62,013 nt of DNA, from positions 1 to 62,013 of the forward strand of contig CAMARB010000003.1 in assembly GCA_945860355.1 (NCBI GenBank). The letters run 5' to 3'. Positions within the stretch are counted from its first letter, which is position 1. Each line of letters begins with the position of its first letter. The notes under the pieces are model-generated. The model was not told the origin of the DNA. It saw only the letters and a list, made by a program, of their open reading frames with translations, and ran no database searches. Shown piece after piece: positions 20,403 to 30,711 of this stretch. The position numbers and the translations under genes were made by a program. The DNA comes from Chthoniobacter flavus (GTDB lineage Bacteria > Verrucomicrobiota > Verrucomicrobiia > Chthoniobacterales > Chthoniobacteraceae).

Positions 20403-21089
20403 TTATTTCGCCGGATTTTCCTCTCCGTAAATCCTGAGGTTCCGAATCGTGGCGCCGGCCGGGCCCGCGCCGATCCAAGTCAGCCCTTTCCTGGTGCTGA
20501 AATAGTCGTGTTGGGCGCGCAGTTCTTGGCCGTCGAGCCGCGCAGCCACTTGATCCTCCCTCCACTCGACGCGGAGATGGTGCCATTCACCCACACGAAC
20601 CGGCATCTCGCGCACGGCGAGAATTTTGGGTGTGCTCTTCGAGTCTTGGGCGATTTGGATTCGGTTTTGCAGAACAATAACCCTTCCCACATGCGGGGGA
20701 CCATCGCAGCCGACGCCGAAATACCCCGCGCCCTCGAGTCGGAACTCCAGCTCGACCACCGCATTTTTAAGCCCCACGCGATGATGGAGCACCGCGCTGT
20801 GTTTTTCCTGCGGAATCTCAGCAGCCCTGAGCTCCCCGTTTTCGGGAGTCCATTGGCCATGATGGATTTTCCATGCCGCACCCAGAGGTTCGGTCAATTG
20901 CGGGCTGGCCACGAGAGGCAAAGGAGCGGCATGGAGCAGCCATGAATTGGCGGGGGCTGCGGGGGCGGGCGATTCCGCGAAACCGCTGTGCAACCCGCAA
21001 GCGAGCAGGCTGCCACAGAAGAGCGCGCGGCAGGAGTTGAGCAGTGTGTTTCGCTGCGGGAATATTCGGGACAGGATGGCGTGTTTCAT
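20403..21089 (-). CDS. Secreted LamG/DUF1080-like hypothetical protein
   Basis: Signal-like N-terminus; VVELEFRLEGAGYFGVGC...EWHHLRVEWREDQVAARLDGQEL...IRNLRIYG concanavalin-like pattern. Confidence 0.7.
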   Translation of the reverse strand: MKHAILSRIFPQRNTLLNSCRALFCGSLLACGLHSGFAESPAPAAPANSWLLHAAPLPLVASPQLTEPLGAAWKIHHGQWTPENGELRAAEIPQEKHSAVLHHRVGLKNAVVELEFRLEGAGYFGVGCDGPPHVGRVIVLQNRIQIAQDSKSTPKILAVREMPVRVGEWHHLRVEWREDQVAARLDGQELRAQHDYFSTRKGLTWIGAGPAGATIRNLRIYGEENPAK

Positions 21090-21471
21090 AAGAGGCGGCT
21101 CTGAGCAGAGACCTCTTGCGCTGCTTTTTCTTAAAGCTGTTCCCCACCGCGAACGCGGACCCTCTGTGGGCTTGCATTTCAGCGGGACAAGAAATCTCCC
21201 GTCCTCCCCCTATCACCGGCGGGCACGACTATCCATGCTGTGTGTTGATCTGGGGGACAGGCCCTTGGTGATCTGCTCCGTCGGTTCAGCGTCCGCAATG
21301 AGCCGCACTCAGCGAAGGGCTTACGGCAGTCAGTGAATCATCCGCGGAAATCTGAGGCATCTGCGGTTCACCTGCAGTCAGCAGGGACTGATCTGGGGGA
21401 GATGCCTTTCGTTCACAAAACCCCTCCACGCCGGTAATGATGCGAGGAGCACAGGCTTTCGATTCAACAAA

Positions 21472-22671
21472 TCACGCGCCGGTGTTTTGTGCGTCCTTTG
21501 GCGGAGTGTTTCCGTCGCCTCGCAGCGCTCTTCGCAATGCCTTTGGCGAGACCCCAAGCTCCCGCACGAAACACCGGTGGATGTTCCGGAGCGACGAGAA
21601 CCCTGATTCCCTGGCCACCTCGGCGATTGTTTTGTTGGGACGGGCTAGGAGCCGTTGAGCGTGTTCGAGCCGGACTCTGAGCAGATGCCCGGCGGGTGAA
21701 CGCCGCAGCTCCGAGCGGAAGGCGTAATGCAGCGCGCGCAGCGACATCCCGGAGGCTTTGGCGATTTCATCGACGCTGAGGTTCCTGGCGAAATGCGCGG
21801 CGATAAACTCCACTGCGCGCCCCACGCCTTGGTGGGTGAGCGCCAGCGCGTCGGTGCTTTGCCGTTGCACAATCCCGCGCACCGGCACCACCACCCGGGC
21901 GTGCTCCGGCGCGCCGTGGCGCATGAAACTCTCCAGCGCAAGGCCCGCCCGGTAGGCCACTTCCGCCATGTTCAGGTCCACGCTCGAAAGGGGCACCGGC
22001 GAGCATTCGCAGGCCAGCTCGATGTTTCCCGCCCCAAGAATCGCGACCTGCTCGGGAATCCGCAGCCCGGCCGCGAGACAGGTCTGCGCCGCGTCGCAGG
22101 CCAGCAGGTCATCGAGCGCAAACAACCCGACCGGTTTGGGCAGCGTTTGCAGCCGCTGTCCCAGCCACTCGCGGAACTCCTCCCAGCCCTGCCCTCCGGC
22201 TCCCAGCGGTTTTTTCCATTCTAACAATGTGCAGATCTTGCCCGCGGCGGTGAGCGTCTCCAGAAACCCCTCTCGCCGCTCCCGCTCCACGCGGCCCCGG
22301 CCAATGCTCAGCCATGCAAAATTCCGGTAGCCGCGATCCAGAAAATGCTCCGCCGCGACCCGACCGCAGCCTCGGTTGTCCTCCTCCACGGAGGGAAAGG
22401 GATGCGCGCCGTGGTTGGCGCCGAAGAGCACCGTGGGTTGCCGCCCGAGTTGCCTCTCGATGAACGGCGCAAGCCGGGGCGTGTCGGTGTCGTTGACCAG
22501 CAGACCGTCGCCTTGCCATTCCCCGGGGTCCGACGCCTCCAAGAGCGGGCGGCTGGCGAGGTGCCACTGGCATTCCCGGGCGCAGCGGCCGATGCCTTCG
22601 AGGAACCGGGGGTCGTACCAGCCCAGGGCGACCAGCACATGGCGTTTGGGAGCGGGGGGGGTGTTTTGCAC
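21472..22671 (-). CDS. AraC-family regulator with XylR-like periplasmic-binding N-terminus
   Basis: N-terminal LacI/PBP-like sensor; C-terminal AraC HTH AKASGMSLRALHYAFRSELRRSPAGHLLRVRLEHAQRLL. Confidence 0.9.
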   Translation of the reverse strand: MQNTPPAPKRHVLVALGWYDPRFLEGIGRCARECQWHLASRPLLEASDPGEWQGDGLLVNDTDTPRLAPFIERQLGRQPTVLFGANHGAHPFPSVEEDNRGCGRVAAEHFLDRGYRNFAWLSIGRGRVERERREGFLETLTAAGKICTLLEWKKPLGAGGQGWEEFREWLGQRLQTLPKPVGLFALDDLLACDAAQTCLAAGLRIPEQVAILGAGNIELACECSPVPLSSVDLNMAEVAYRAGLALESFMRHGAPEHARVVVPVRGIVQRQSTDALALTHQGVGRAVEFIAAHFARNLSVDEIAKASGMSLRALHYAFRSELRRSPAGHLLRVRLEHAQRLLARPNKTIAEVARESGFSSLRNIHRCFVRELGVSPKALRRALRGDGNTPPKDAQNTGA

Positions 22672-22816
22672 GGAGAGTCCTTAAAGTTGCGCAAGGTGTC
22701 TGTTTACGCAAGGCGCCTCTCGTTTTATCTTTTCCGATGGGTTGCGCGGATTGCTTCCCCCTCCTTTTTCCCGCGCCCGACGTTCCCCTGACTCCCTCCT
22801 GCCTCCGCTTGCTCCC

Positions 22817-24418
22817 ATGAAACCCGTCTATCTCATCGCCAACGGCGACCTGCGCCTCTCCGCCAACCAGAAATGTGAAGCCGCCCAGGCGGCCATGGAA
22901 CGCCAGATCGTGGCGGCCGTGGAACGCGAAGGCCGCACGGTGGTGAGGGCACACGGCTACGACCGGAAGAAGAAACACAGTTTCATCGACAGCCAGAAAT
23001 ACGGGATGGAGGTGTTCAAAAACATCCCGGCCGACGCCCCGCTGATCGTGGCGGAGGCGGTCTGGCAATACAGCCATCATCTGCTGCACGGTTTGCTGAC
23101 GCACCGGGGGCCGATCCTCACCCTGGCAAACTGGAGCGGCACATGGCCGGGCTTGGTCGGCATGCTCAACCTCAACGGTTCGCTCACCAAGGCCGGCGTC
23201 GCCCACAGCACTCTTTGGAGTGAGACTTTCGAGGACGATTTTTTTAAGGACGGCCTGAAACGCTGGCTCAAGTCCGGGAGGATCGAACATGACACCTCCC
23301 ACGTGCGGCCGCTTGCGGAATGCAAGGTGCCTGCGGCTGCCGCTCAACTCGGTCGGCGTTTTGCGCGCGAGTTCAAAACGGAAAAAGCCATCATGGGCGT
23401 TTTCGACGAGGGCTGCATGGGGATGTACAACGCGATCATCCCCGATGAACTCCTGCACGGCACGGGCGTGTTCAAGGAGCGCCTCAGCCAGTCCACGCTT
23501 TACGCAAAGATGCTCACGGTGTCCGACACCGAGGCGCGCGGCGTCCTGAGTTGGCTGATGAAAAAGGGGCTCCGGCTCAATCTCGGGTCGGACGAGGCGA
23601 GTGATCTCACCGAGAGGCAGGTGCTTGAGCAGTGCAAAATGTACATCGCCGCGGTGCGTCTGGCCGATGAGTTCGGGTGTGCCACCATCGGCATCCAATA
23701 CCAGCAGGGCCTCAAGGATCTCGCCCCGGCCTCGGATCTGGTGGAGGGCATGCTCAACAACGCCTCGCGTCCGCCGGTGTTCCGCGAAGGCACCCGGCAG
23801 GAGCTTTACCCCGGCGAACCCCTGCCGCATTTCAACGAGGTCGATGAATGCGCCGGGTTGGACGGCCTCATCACCGCGCGGCTCTGGCGGAAACTCGGGT
23901 TCGCTCCCGAGAACACGCTGCATGACCTGCGCTGGGGACGGCATTTCAAGGGGGGCGGGGTGGACGCCTATGTCTGGGTGCTGCTCATCTCCGGGGCCGC
24001 GCCGCCCGAGCATTTTGTGGGCGGCTGGAAAGGCGCAAGCAGCGAGCGCCAGCCCTCGATGTATTTCCGGCTCGGCGGCGGGACCCTGAAGGGGATCAGC
24101 AAGCCGGGTTGGATCGTCTGGAGCCGGGTGTATGTGGCCGAGGGCCGTTTGAAGTTCGACACGGGGCTGGCTGAGGTGGTGGCTTTGCCACGCGAGGAAA
24201 CCGAGGAGCGCTGGCGTTTGACCACTTCGCAATGGCCCATCATGCACGCTGTTTTCCAGGGAATCACCCGCGACCAGATGATGGCGCGCCATCCCTCCAA
24301 CCACATCCAGGTGGTGTATGCGCCTGACAAAGCGGCCGCCCGCCGGGGGCTCCTGGCCAAAGCCGCCGCGATGCGGGAACTTGGCTTGGAAGCGTTTGTG
24401 TGTGGAGATCTCTCATGA
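22817..24418 (+). CDS. L-fucose isomerase-like protein
   Basis: DAPLIVAEAVWQYSHHLL; FDEGCMGMYNAII; YQQGLKD; operon context with aldolase and kinase. Confidence 0.75.
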   Translation: MKPVYLIANGDLRLSANQKCEAAQAAMERQIVAAVEREGRTVVRAHGYDRKKKHSFIDSQKYGMEVFKNIPADAPLIVAEAVWQYSHHLLHGLLTHRGPILTLANWSGTWPGLVGMLNLNGSLTKAGVAHSTLWSETFEDDFFKDGLKRWLKSGRIEHDTSHVRPLAECKVPAAAAQLGRRFAREFKTEKAIMGVFDEGCMGMYNAIIPDELLHGTGVFKERLSQSTLYAKMLTVSDTEARGVLSWLMKKGLRLNLGSDEASDLTERQVLEQCKMYIAAVRLADEFGCATIGIQYQQGLKDLAPASDLVEGMLNNASRPPVFREGTRQELYPGEPLPHFNEVDECAGLDGLITARLWRKLGFAPENTLHDLRWGRHFKGGGVDAYVWVLLISGAAPPEHFVGGWKGASSERQPSMYFRLGGGTLKGISKPGWIVWSRVYVAEGRLKFDTGLAEVVALPREETEERWRLTTSQWPIMHAVFQGITRDQMMARHPSNHIQVVYAPDKAAARRGLLAKAAAMRELGLEAFVCGDLS

Positions 24419-25170
24419 ACACCCACCGTCACACCGAACTCCTCGAACTCTCCCGCGACCTCGGCGCCGAGCACCGCCACCTGGCCATTTTGGGCGAGGG
24501 GAACACCTCCGCGCGCCTCGACGCCGACTCGTTTTGGGTGAAGGCCAGCGGCAGCAGCCTCGGCACTCTCAAGGACGGCGACTTGGTCGCGTGCCGGTTT
24601 GCGCCGCTGCTCGAGCTCATGGACGAGACGGCGCCGGAGGACGAGCGGGTGGACTCGGTCCTCTTCGCCAGCCGGTTGGATGAGCAAGCCAGGAAGCCCT
24701 CCGTCGAGGCGCTTTTCCACGCATTTCTGCTCACCCTCCCGGGCGTCGAGTTCGTGGGCCACACCCACCCGGTCGCGGTGAACTCGATCCTCTGTTCCCC
24801 GCGCGCGGAGGAGTTCGCCAAGCGGCGGATTTTTCCCGACGAAGTCGTCTGCTGCGGGCCCGCCTCGGTTTTTGTGCCTTACATGGATCCCGGTCTGAAA
24901 CTCGCGCAGGAGATCCGGCTGCGGACCCTGGCGTTCCTTGAGGAGCGCGGGGCTCCCCCCCGGGTGATCCTGCTCAAGAGCCACGGCATCATTACCCTGG
25001 GCGGCTCGGCTTCCGCGGTCAAAGGCGCGATGCTCATGGCGGTGAAGGCGGCGTCGATTTTCCTCGGGGCGGCGGCTCTGGGGGGGCCGCTGTTCATGAG
25101 CGACGCCGACGTGGAACGCATTGGGAACCGCCGGGACGAGCACTACCGCCAAAAGGCGCTGAAGTTGTGA
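24415..25170 (+). CDS. Class II aldolase/adducin family protein
   Basis: ATGA overlap with the isomerase; ILGEGNTSARLDADSFWVKASGSSLGTL; FVGHTHPVAVN. Confidence 0.9.
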   Translation: MNTHRHTELLELSRDLGAEHRHLAILGEGNTSARLDADSFWVKASGSSLGTLKDGDLVACRFAPLLELMDETAPEDERVDSVLFASRLDEQARKPSVEALFHAFLLTLPGVEFVGHTHPVAVNSILCSPRAEEFAKRRIFPDEVVCCGPASVFVPYMDPGLKLAQEIRLRTLAFLEERGAPPRVILLKSHGIITLGGSASAVKGAMLMAVKAASIFLGAAALGGPLFMSDADVERIGNRRDEHYRQKALKL

Positions 25171-26630
25171 GCGCGTGTTCCTACGTGGCCTGTGACTTGG
25201 GGGCGGAGAGCGGCCGGGTCATCCTCGGCACGCTCGACTGCGGCCGGGTCCGCCTTGAGGAGGTGCATCGTTTCCCGAACGAGCCCGTGAGCTTGGACGG
25301 TTCGCTGCGCTGGAATCTGCCCCGGTTGTTTCAGGAAATCCTGACGGGTCTCGGCGAAGTGGCCGCCCGCGGAGTGAAGGTGGAAAGTGTCAGCGTGGAT
25401 TCCTGGGGCGTGGATTACGCCTGGCTGGGCGCGGGCCAGCCGTTGCTGGCGCAGCCGCATCACTATCGCGATCCCCGCACGGAGTCCGCTTTTCAGTCGG
25501 TGACGGAGTCGGCGCTGGCCGATCTGGTTTTTGAGGAAACGGGGCTCCAATTCATGCCCATCAACACGCTCTACCAGATCATGGCCGATCAGCAGAAGAG
25601 TCCCGGGCTGGTCGCGCTGGCGGACCTTTTTTTGCCCACGGCGGACTACCTCCATTTTCTGCTGAGCGGGGTGGCGGTGGCGGAGCGTTCCCTGGCCAGC
25701 ACCACCCAGCTGTACAACCCGGTCACCCGGGATTGGTCGCGTCCGCTCCGGGAGGCGCTTCAGCTGCCCGGGAAAATTTTCCCGCCCATTGTGGCCTCCG
25801 GGACCCGGCTTGGGCCTCTGCGGGAGGATATCGCCAACGAAACCGGCCTCGGCCCTGTGGAAGTCGTCGCCACCTGTTCCCACGACACCGGCGCCGCGGT
25901 CGCCGCGGTCCCGGCCACCGGTGAAGACTGGGCGTTCCTGAGCTCCGGCACGTGGTCGCTCATCGGCGTTGAGTTGAACGCGCCCCTCATCAACCCCGAA
26001 GTGCGCGCCCGTGGCTTCACCAACGAGGCGGGGTTCGCCAATACCACCCGCTTCCTCAAGAGCCTTGTCGGGCTTTGGATTCTTCAGGAGTCCAAGCGCG
26101 AATGGGCGCGGCAGGGGCGCCATTTGGATTACGCCGCGTTGGCCGCCGCCGCCGGCGACACCGAGCCGTTCCGGTCCGTGATCGATCCGCTCGATCCGCG
26201 TTTCCTGCGGCCGGGGCGGATGCTGGAAAAAATCGCGGCGTTCTGCCGGGAAACGGATCAGCCGGAGCCGGAAACCCCCGGGCATTTTGTGCGCTGCATC
26301 TACGAGAGTCTCGCGCTGATGTACGCCCGCACGCTGGGGGAGTTGCGTGAGCTGACGGGGCGGACCCTTGGCGTGCTGCACATTGTGGGGGGCGGCAGCC
26401 AGAGCGAGCTGTTCAACCAGTGGGTGGCCGACGCGACGGGGTGTGTGGTGATGGCGGGCCCGGTCGAGGCGACGGCGGTCGGCAACGTGCTTCTTCAAGC
26501 CCTGGCCATGGGGCAGTTGTCTTCAGCTCAGAGTCTGCGCGGAATCGTGCGCAATTCATTTGAGATTCGCCGGTTTGATCCCCGTCCCGAGGCTTCCTGG
26601 CAAACGCTCGCCGCGCGTCTCGACCGGTGA
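25167..26630 (+). CDS. FGGY-family kinase, rhamnulokinase-like
   Basis: GTG start overlapping aldolase; VACDLGAESGRVILG; VSVDSWGVDYAWL; SSGTWSLIGVE; IVGGGSQSELFNQWVADA. Confidence 0.9.
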   Translation: MSACSYVACDLGAESGRVILGTLDCGRVRLEEVHRFPNEPVSLDGSLRWNLPRLFQEILTGLGEVAARGVKVESVSVDSWGVDYAWLGAGQPLLAQPHHYRDPRTESAFQSVTESALADLVFEETGLQFMPINTLYQIMADQQKSPGLVALADLFLPTADYLHFLLSGVAVAERSLASTTQLYNPVTRDWSRPLREALQLPGKIFPPIVASGTRLGPLREDIANETGLGPVEVVATCSHDTGAAVAAVPATGEDWAFLSSGTWSLIGVELNAPLINPEVRARGFTNEAGFANTTRFLKSLVGLWILQESKREWARQGRHLDYAALAAAAGDTEPFRSVIDPLDPRFLRPGRMLEKIAAFCRETDQPEPETPGHFVRCIYESLALMYARTLGELRELTGRTLGVLHIVGGGSQSELFNQWVADATGCVVMAGPVEATAVGNVLLQALAMGQLSSAQSLRGIVRNSFEIRRFDPRPEASWQTLAARLDR

Positions 26631-26787
26631 ATCCGTGAGCGGGGGGAGTGTCCCGGGCAATGGGCAAAAGTTCCGCTTGAGCCGTCGCACCGGGGCATTC
26701 ACCGGCTTGGCTCTGGCTTCACCAGAATCTCAAGGCTCACGCATCCAAAAAGACGCCAGAGAGGCGAGCGCGGGGGGCTGTCGATTG

Positions 26788-26928
26788 AACCCGAAAACGG
26801 AAGTTCCAGCGGAATGACTGAAGGGGCGAAAGTGCAAAGCCTTTGGGTTCCGCAATTTCCAAAAATCCCTCCGCGATCCCCACGCACTCCGCGTGAAAAT
26901 AATCTCTCTCTGAAACTTCGGAGTTCGT
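26788..26928. repeat. ~140-bp dispersed intergenic repeat, copy A
   Basis: Near-identical to 45973..46112. Confidence 0.9.
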
Positions 26929-27033
26929 GTTGAATTTCGCGGCGCTGACGTGTGACTCGCGCGGGGGCTCTGGAGCCGGAGGCATCTCAGCCTGATGCCG
27001 GAGGCATCGGAGGTTGTCGCCAGATGGGTGACA

Positions 27034-27127
27034 GCTTCTGCCGCCCCTCGCCGGGGTGGAATGTTTCTGGGGGGGCTCGTTCCGGCGGTGTCGCTTCGCT
27101 CGACCGTTGGTTATGACCGAAGTTCCC
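27034..27127. repeat. Dispersed ~90-bp intergenic repeat
   Basis: cttctgccgcccctcgccggggtggaatgtttc...ccggcggtgtcgcttcgctcgaccg...ttatgaccg; inverted copy at about 57609..57700. Confidence 0.8.
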
Positions 27128-27321
27128 TCCGGCCTGCTGCGCGCTCAGAGAAATTGTGCGTCCCCCCCGTATGCTGCGCCCGTTTGGGTGGGAGGGGCTG
27201 CATTGCAGCGGAGCGTTAATCTGGTTCCACCCCCAGCACGCGAAGCAATCGCTGCCCGTAGAAACACCCTGCAAGTTCGTGATCGAAAGGCGCATAGTCG
27301 CGCAAGTGGCGGTGACCTTCG

Positions 27322-27990
27322 TTATCGCGCGATGCGGCGCAGGACCATTGGCTGGCCGTCGAAAAGGTCCTGGGGATTTCCGGCCGCGACAAAGGCGGCG
27401 AGGTGCTCGGTGGTGCCCGTGAGCTCGGCGCTGGGGGAATATTTTCCAGGCGTGACCTTCCCTCTCAGCTTGCCCGCCTTAACAGCCGCAACGAATGCGC
27501 TCTCGCTGGCCAGCCAGATGCGCAGGTCACCGCGCCAGTTCACTTCGTAGCGCGCGAAACCGTACCGGATCGGCCGCTTTTTGGAGCCGTCATAGGGAAC
27601 CGGCCTGAAACTCAGATATTTCCGCCCCGCGATCTGTGTCGCCAAGACTTCGTAACCGTCTCGTTCGAGGCTGCGGTCTTTCGAGTAGTGTACGGATGCC
27701 ACATCAATCCACGGCGAGATCTCGTGCTTGCGGTTTTTGCCGTGATTTTCGCGGCGGTAGCGGAAATGCCAGAAGGCGGTCTCATTCTTTTCCTCCGTCC
27801 GGTAGTCGCCCTCCAGATGGGAGTCGTAGAGGGAATCGGCCGGTGATGAGAGTGGGTTCTTTGATTCCGGCAAGCAGCCGGCGAGAAACAGACAGGCGAC
27901 GGCGAGGCTGCCAAACCGAATAGCGGGCCTAAGCAGTTCCGACTCTTTCCCGAACTCTTTGCCCAACGTTTTGAAGGAAAAGATCCGCAT
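27322..27990 (-). CDS. Hypothetical lipoprotein
   Basis: MRIFSFKTLGKEFG...SLAVACLFLAGCLPES lipobox (LAGC); start placed at 27990. Confidence 0.7.
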   Translation of the reverse strand: MRIFSFKTLGKEFGKESELLRPAIRFGSLAVACLFLAGCLPESKNPLSSPADSLYDSHLEGDYRTEEKNETAFWHFRYRRENHGKNRKHEISPWIDVASVHYSKDRSLERDGYEVLATQIAGRKYLSFRPVPYDGSKKRPIRYGFARYEVNWRGDLRIWLASESAFVAAVKAGKLRGKVTPGKYSPSAELTGTTEHLAAFVAAGNPQDLFDGQPMVLRRIAR

Positions 27991-27995
27991 TGAGG

Positions 27996-29669
27996 CTAAG
28001 GCGCAGGGGCAAGTCGGGGGCAAGTCGGGGGCAAGTCGGGAATGGCTGCCCGCTCGACGTTTTTGACCGGAGGAACGTCCGTCGGCGTCTTCCACGGCCA
28101 GCTATCAGTGCGGAAGGGATAGGCGGGAAAGCCTTCCTGGTTGAATAGATTACACAATGGAAACGCCCCCCAGGCATATCGCACCGCCACTGGCTGGCGC
28201 ACCTTTGGCGACTCGATCACTAATGTGTCGTTGCCCACCGCCCGGGCCTCGGCACGAACCAGCTTCCGGTCGGCGCCCGCGAGTTTATCTCCGCTCAGGG
28301 AGTGGCCGCCAAGCCGCAGGCTTCGGGGAACCAATCCGCCGCCAACCGAGGAGAACTTCAACACTGCTTTTCCAGCCTCCGCTGTCCAGGATTCCAAACG
28401 CGGGCCATGGGCCACGAGATTGCGTCCATACACCTTGGCCAGCGCCATGGCCGCGAAACGCTCCGCGGGGATTTCCTTTTGCGCCGGATGGATGTCCTCT
28501 GGATCCCCGCCGTCCACAATCGTCACCACCCATGCCAGCGGGTCGTTCTTTTCGACTTTGGCAAGGGCTTCCCCAAAGCGGGCCCGAGCGGCGTCCTCGG
28601 GCCGTTTGGAGGGCGGGCCGAGCGGCGCCAATTCGGTGGCAATGAAGGGCAGATTGGCGATTTGGAAGCCTTGGCGCCAAGCCCGGATCAAGTCCGCCAT
28701 CTGGCTGGGATAACCCTAAAAGCCGAAAACATTGCCCTCGCCTTGATACCAAAGCACGCCCTTGAGCGCATAGGGCAGCAGCGGCGCAATTTTGCCGTTG
28801 TAACAAGCCGCTGGATTCGTCGCGCTCCCGGGCCTTCCGGCGGGCTCGCGTGGCTGCCGAATGGGCTGTTCGCCGCGCTCGCGGCGCGACTGATTCTCGC
28901 TGGCGATGGCCTTGGCGTTCGGAAATTGCCTTTTGAATTCCTCGCTCGCCTTTTGGTAATCAGCCATCGCTTCGGGAAACCGTTGCACCGCCTCGGCGTG
29001 CTTTTGCAGGAAAAACTGATTGGCCGGGTTGGCGGCGAGCATGGCCGTTGGCAGCCACGTCTCGATTCGAGTGCCGCCCCGCGCCGAACAAACGATCCCG
29101 ACAGGAACACCGAGTTCGCGCTGAATGCGGAGGCCAAAAAGGTATCCCACCGCCGTCCATCTCTTCACGGTTTCTGGCGTGGCGGGTTCCCATCGGCCCG
29201 TGGTGTCTTGCACGGGCGCATCGGGAAATTGGTTCAGGGTCGCGAACAAACGCAGATGCGGGTTGCCGGCCTTGGTAATCGCCTCGCGGAGCACCGGGCT
29301 GGGAGTGCTCATCGAGGCGTCCATGTTGGACTGCCCCGAGCAGAGCCAGACGTCGCCCACCAGGACCTCGGAACGCGTCAGGGATTGGTCGCCGGCCGTG
29401 ATCTTCAGCACTCGCGGTTCCGCGCTGGCCGCCATCGCGGCGAGCTTGGTTATCCATTTGCCGTCACTGCCCGTTATAGTCGTCACCTTTTGTCCCGCGA
29501 ACTCGAGCACGATTTCGGCGCCGGGATCCGCCCATCCCCAGACGGGGACCGCCGCCTCGCGTTGCAGCACGGCCTGATCAGTGAAAATGCCCGCGAAGGT
29601 CAATGCGCCCTCAAGTCGCGTGGCCATTAACAACCACCCCAGAAAAAAGAGAGGGGGAACGCTTTTCAT
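27996..29669 (-). pseudogene. Sialate O-acetylesterase interrupted by in-frame TAG
   Basis: VGDVWLCSGQSNMD and GVLWYQGEGNVFGF*GYPSQMADLIRAWRQGF; both ORF halves (28716..29669 and 27996..28700) are in one frame, separated by TAG at 28716..28718. Confidence 0.85.
28009..28040. repeat. 11-bp tandem repeat (gcaagtcgggg)x~3
   Basis: Three head-to-tail copies, the last lacking one G. Confidence 0.9.
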
Positions 29670-29694
29670 TTTGGGGGATGGGGCTGGGGAGATG

Positions 29695-30711
29695 TTAGCG
29701 CTTGGGCACAGGCAATGTTTGGGGCGTTTGGCTGAGCAGACTCAGGTGGATATCATCGGCAAAGATTTGCCCGAAGGCTGGTGGGCGCCCCTCCTGGGAT
29801 GAGTCCCAGGCCGCGAGGTGTATCACCGCAAATTCCGCGCTGGCGGGAAGCACTGTCTGCGTCTCCACCCGGCGCCATTCCGAGTTGCCTCCGGAGCTCT
29901 CCCACCGACCAAGGGCTGTGGTCAGGGCCGCCTCCTGCGCATCTGGCCACCTTTTGGCTAGGCTGGCAGGGTCGCCGCTGAAGACGTAAATGCGGCAGCT
30001 GATCTTGGCCAGGGTTGATCCCGCTGGGCGGCCGTCGTGAAATGCGGCTGAAAAATCCAGGGTCGACGGAGCGCCTCGACTCAACGCTTGGGCGGGCCGC
30101 AGGTCTACCAATTGATACACATCACAGGCATAGGCTAACCCGGCTGGGCGGTCGGCGGCGGCGTGCACAAAGCGCAGCGCCCTGCCGCTCTGGAGGGCGG
30201 CGGCGCCCGGGGCCTTTGCCTCGACAACCTCTGATTCATCGCCACTCCACGCGCCCGTTCTCACCGGAAAGCCGGAGGGCAGTCGGCCCAGTTCCTCTTC
30301 GAAGCCGGGGTTGGCCAATTCGATGCGATGGACTTTCAATGTGGCAGGGCGCAGGAGGCCAGATCCAAAGACCATGGAGGCACTGAAGAGCCCAAGCACC
30401 AGCCCGGCGGCTGCGGCCAAAGATGGCCTCCACAAGGCCGAGGGAGCGCGGTGCTTCGCTTTCGCCGGGTTGGGTAGGAGGGACATGGCGCCCACCGAGC
30501 CCGGAGTGAGAATTGCCGCGAGGCTTTCCTCGCGCAGTCGGCTGAGCAGGACCTGCTCGTCCACCAAAAATCGGGCGATGCACCGCCGTGCGTCGGCGTT
30601 TTCGCGCAGTAGGCGATTGAGCTCATTTCGGGGGCCGGGGTCACTCTGTGTGAGGGCCTTCTCCAAGAGTTCCTGGAGGCGCCCATCGAGTTCATCCATG
30701 GGAGTTCTCAT
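29695..30711 (-). CDS. Putative anti-sigma factor with large extracytoplasmic domain
   Basis: MDELDGRLQELLEKAL...single TM LAAAAGLVLGLFSASMVFG; ATGA overlap with ECF sigma gene. Confidence 0.75.
   Translation of the reverse strand: MRTPMDELDGRLQELLEKALTQSDPGPRNELNRLLRENADARRCIARFLVDEQVLLSRLREESLAAILTPGSVGAMSLLPNPAKAKHRAPSALWRPSLAAAAGLVLGLFSASMVFGSGLLRPATLKVHRIELANPGFEEELGRLPSGFPVRTGAWSGDESEVVEAKAPGAAALQSGRALRFVHAAADRPAGLAYACDVYQLVDLRPAQALSRGAPSTLDFSAAFHDGRPAGSTLAKISCRIYVFSGDPASLAKRWPDAQEAALTTALGRWESSGGNSEWRRVETQTVLPASAEFAVIHLAAWDSSQEGRPPAFGQIFADDIHLSLLSQTPQTLPVPKR

Noticed and set aside
19500-20437. Several 80-160 aa ORFs after the FAS1 gene
   Set aside because: Overlap repeat-rich intergenic DNA on both strands with no domain or ribosome-binding context
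22109-24304. 731-aa minus-strand ORF
   Set aside because: Antisense to the isomerase gene and overlapping the AraC regulator; no domain signature
22817-26630. Bacterial microcompartment locus
   Set aside because: No shell-protein (BMC domain) genes in the neighbourhood, so only a cytosolic pathway is supported
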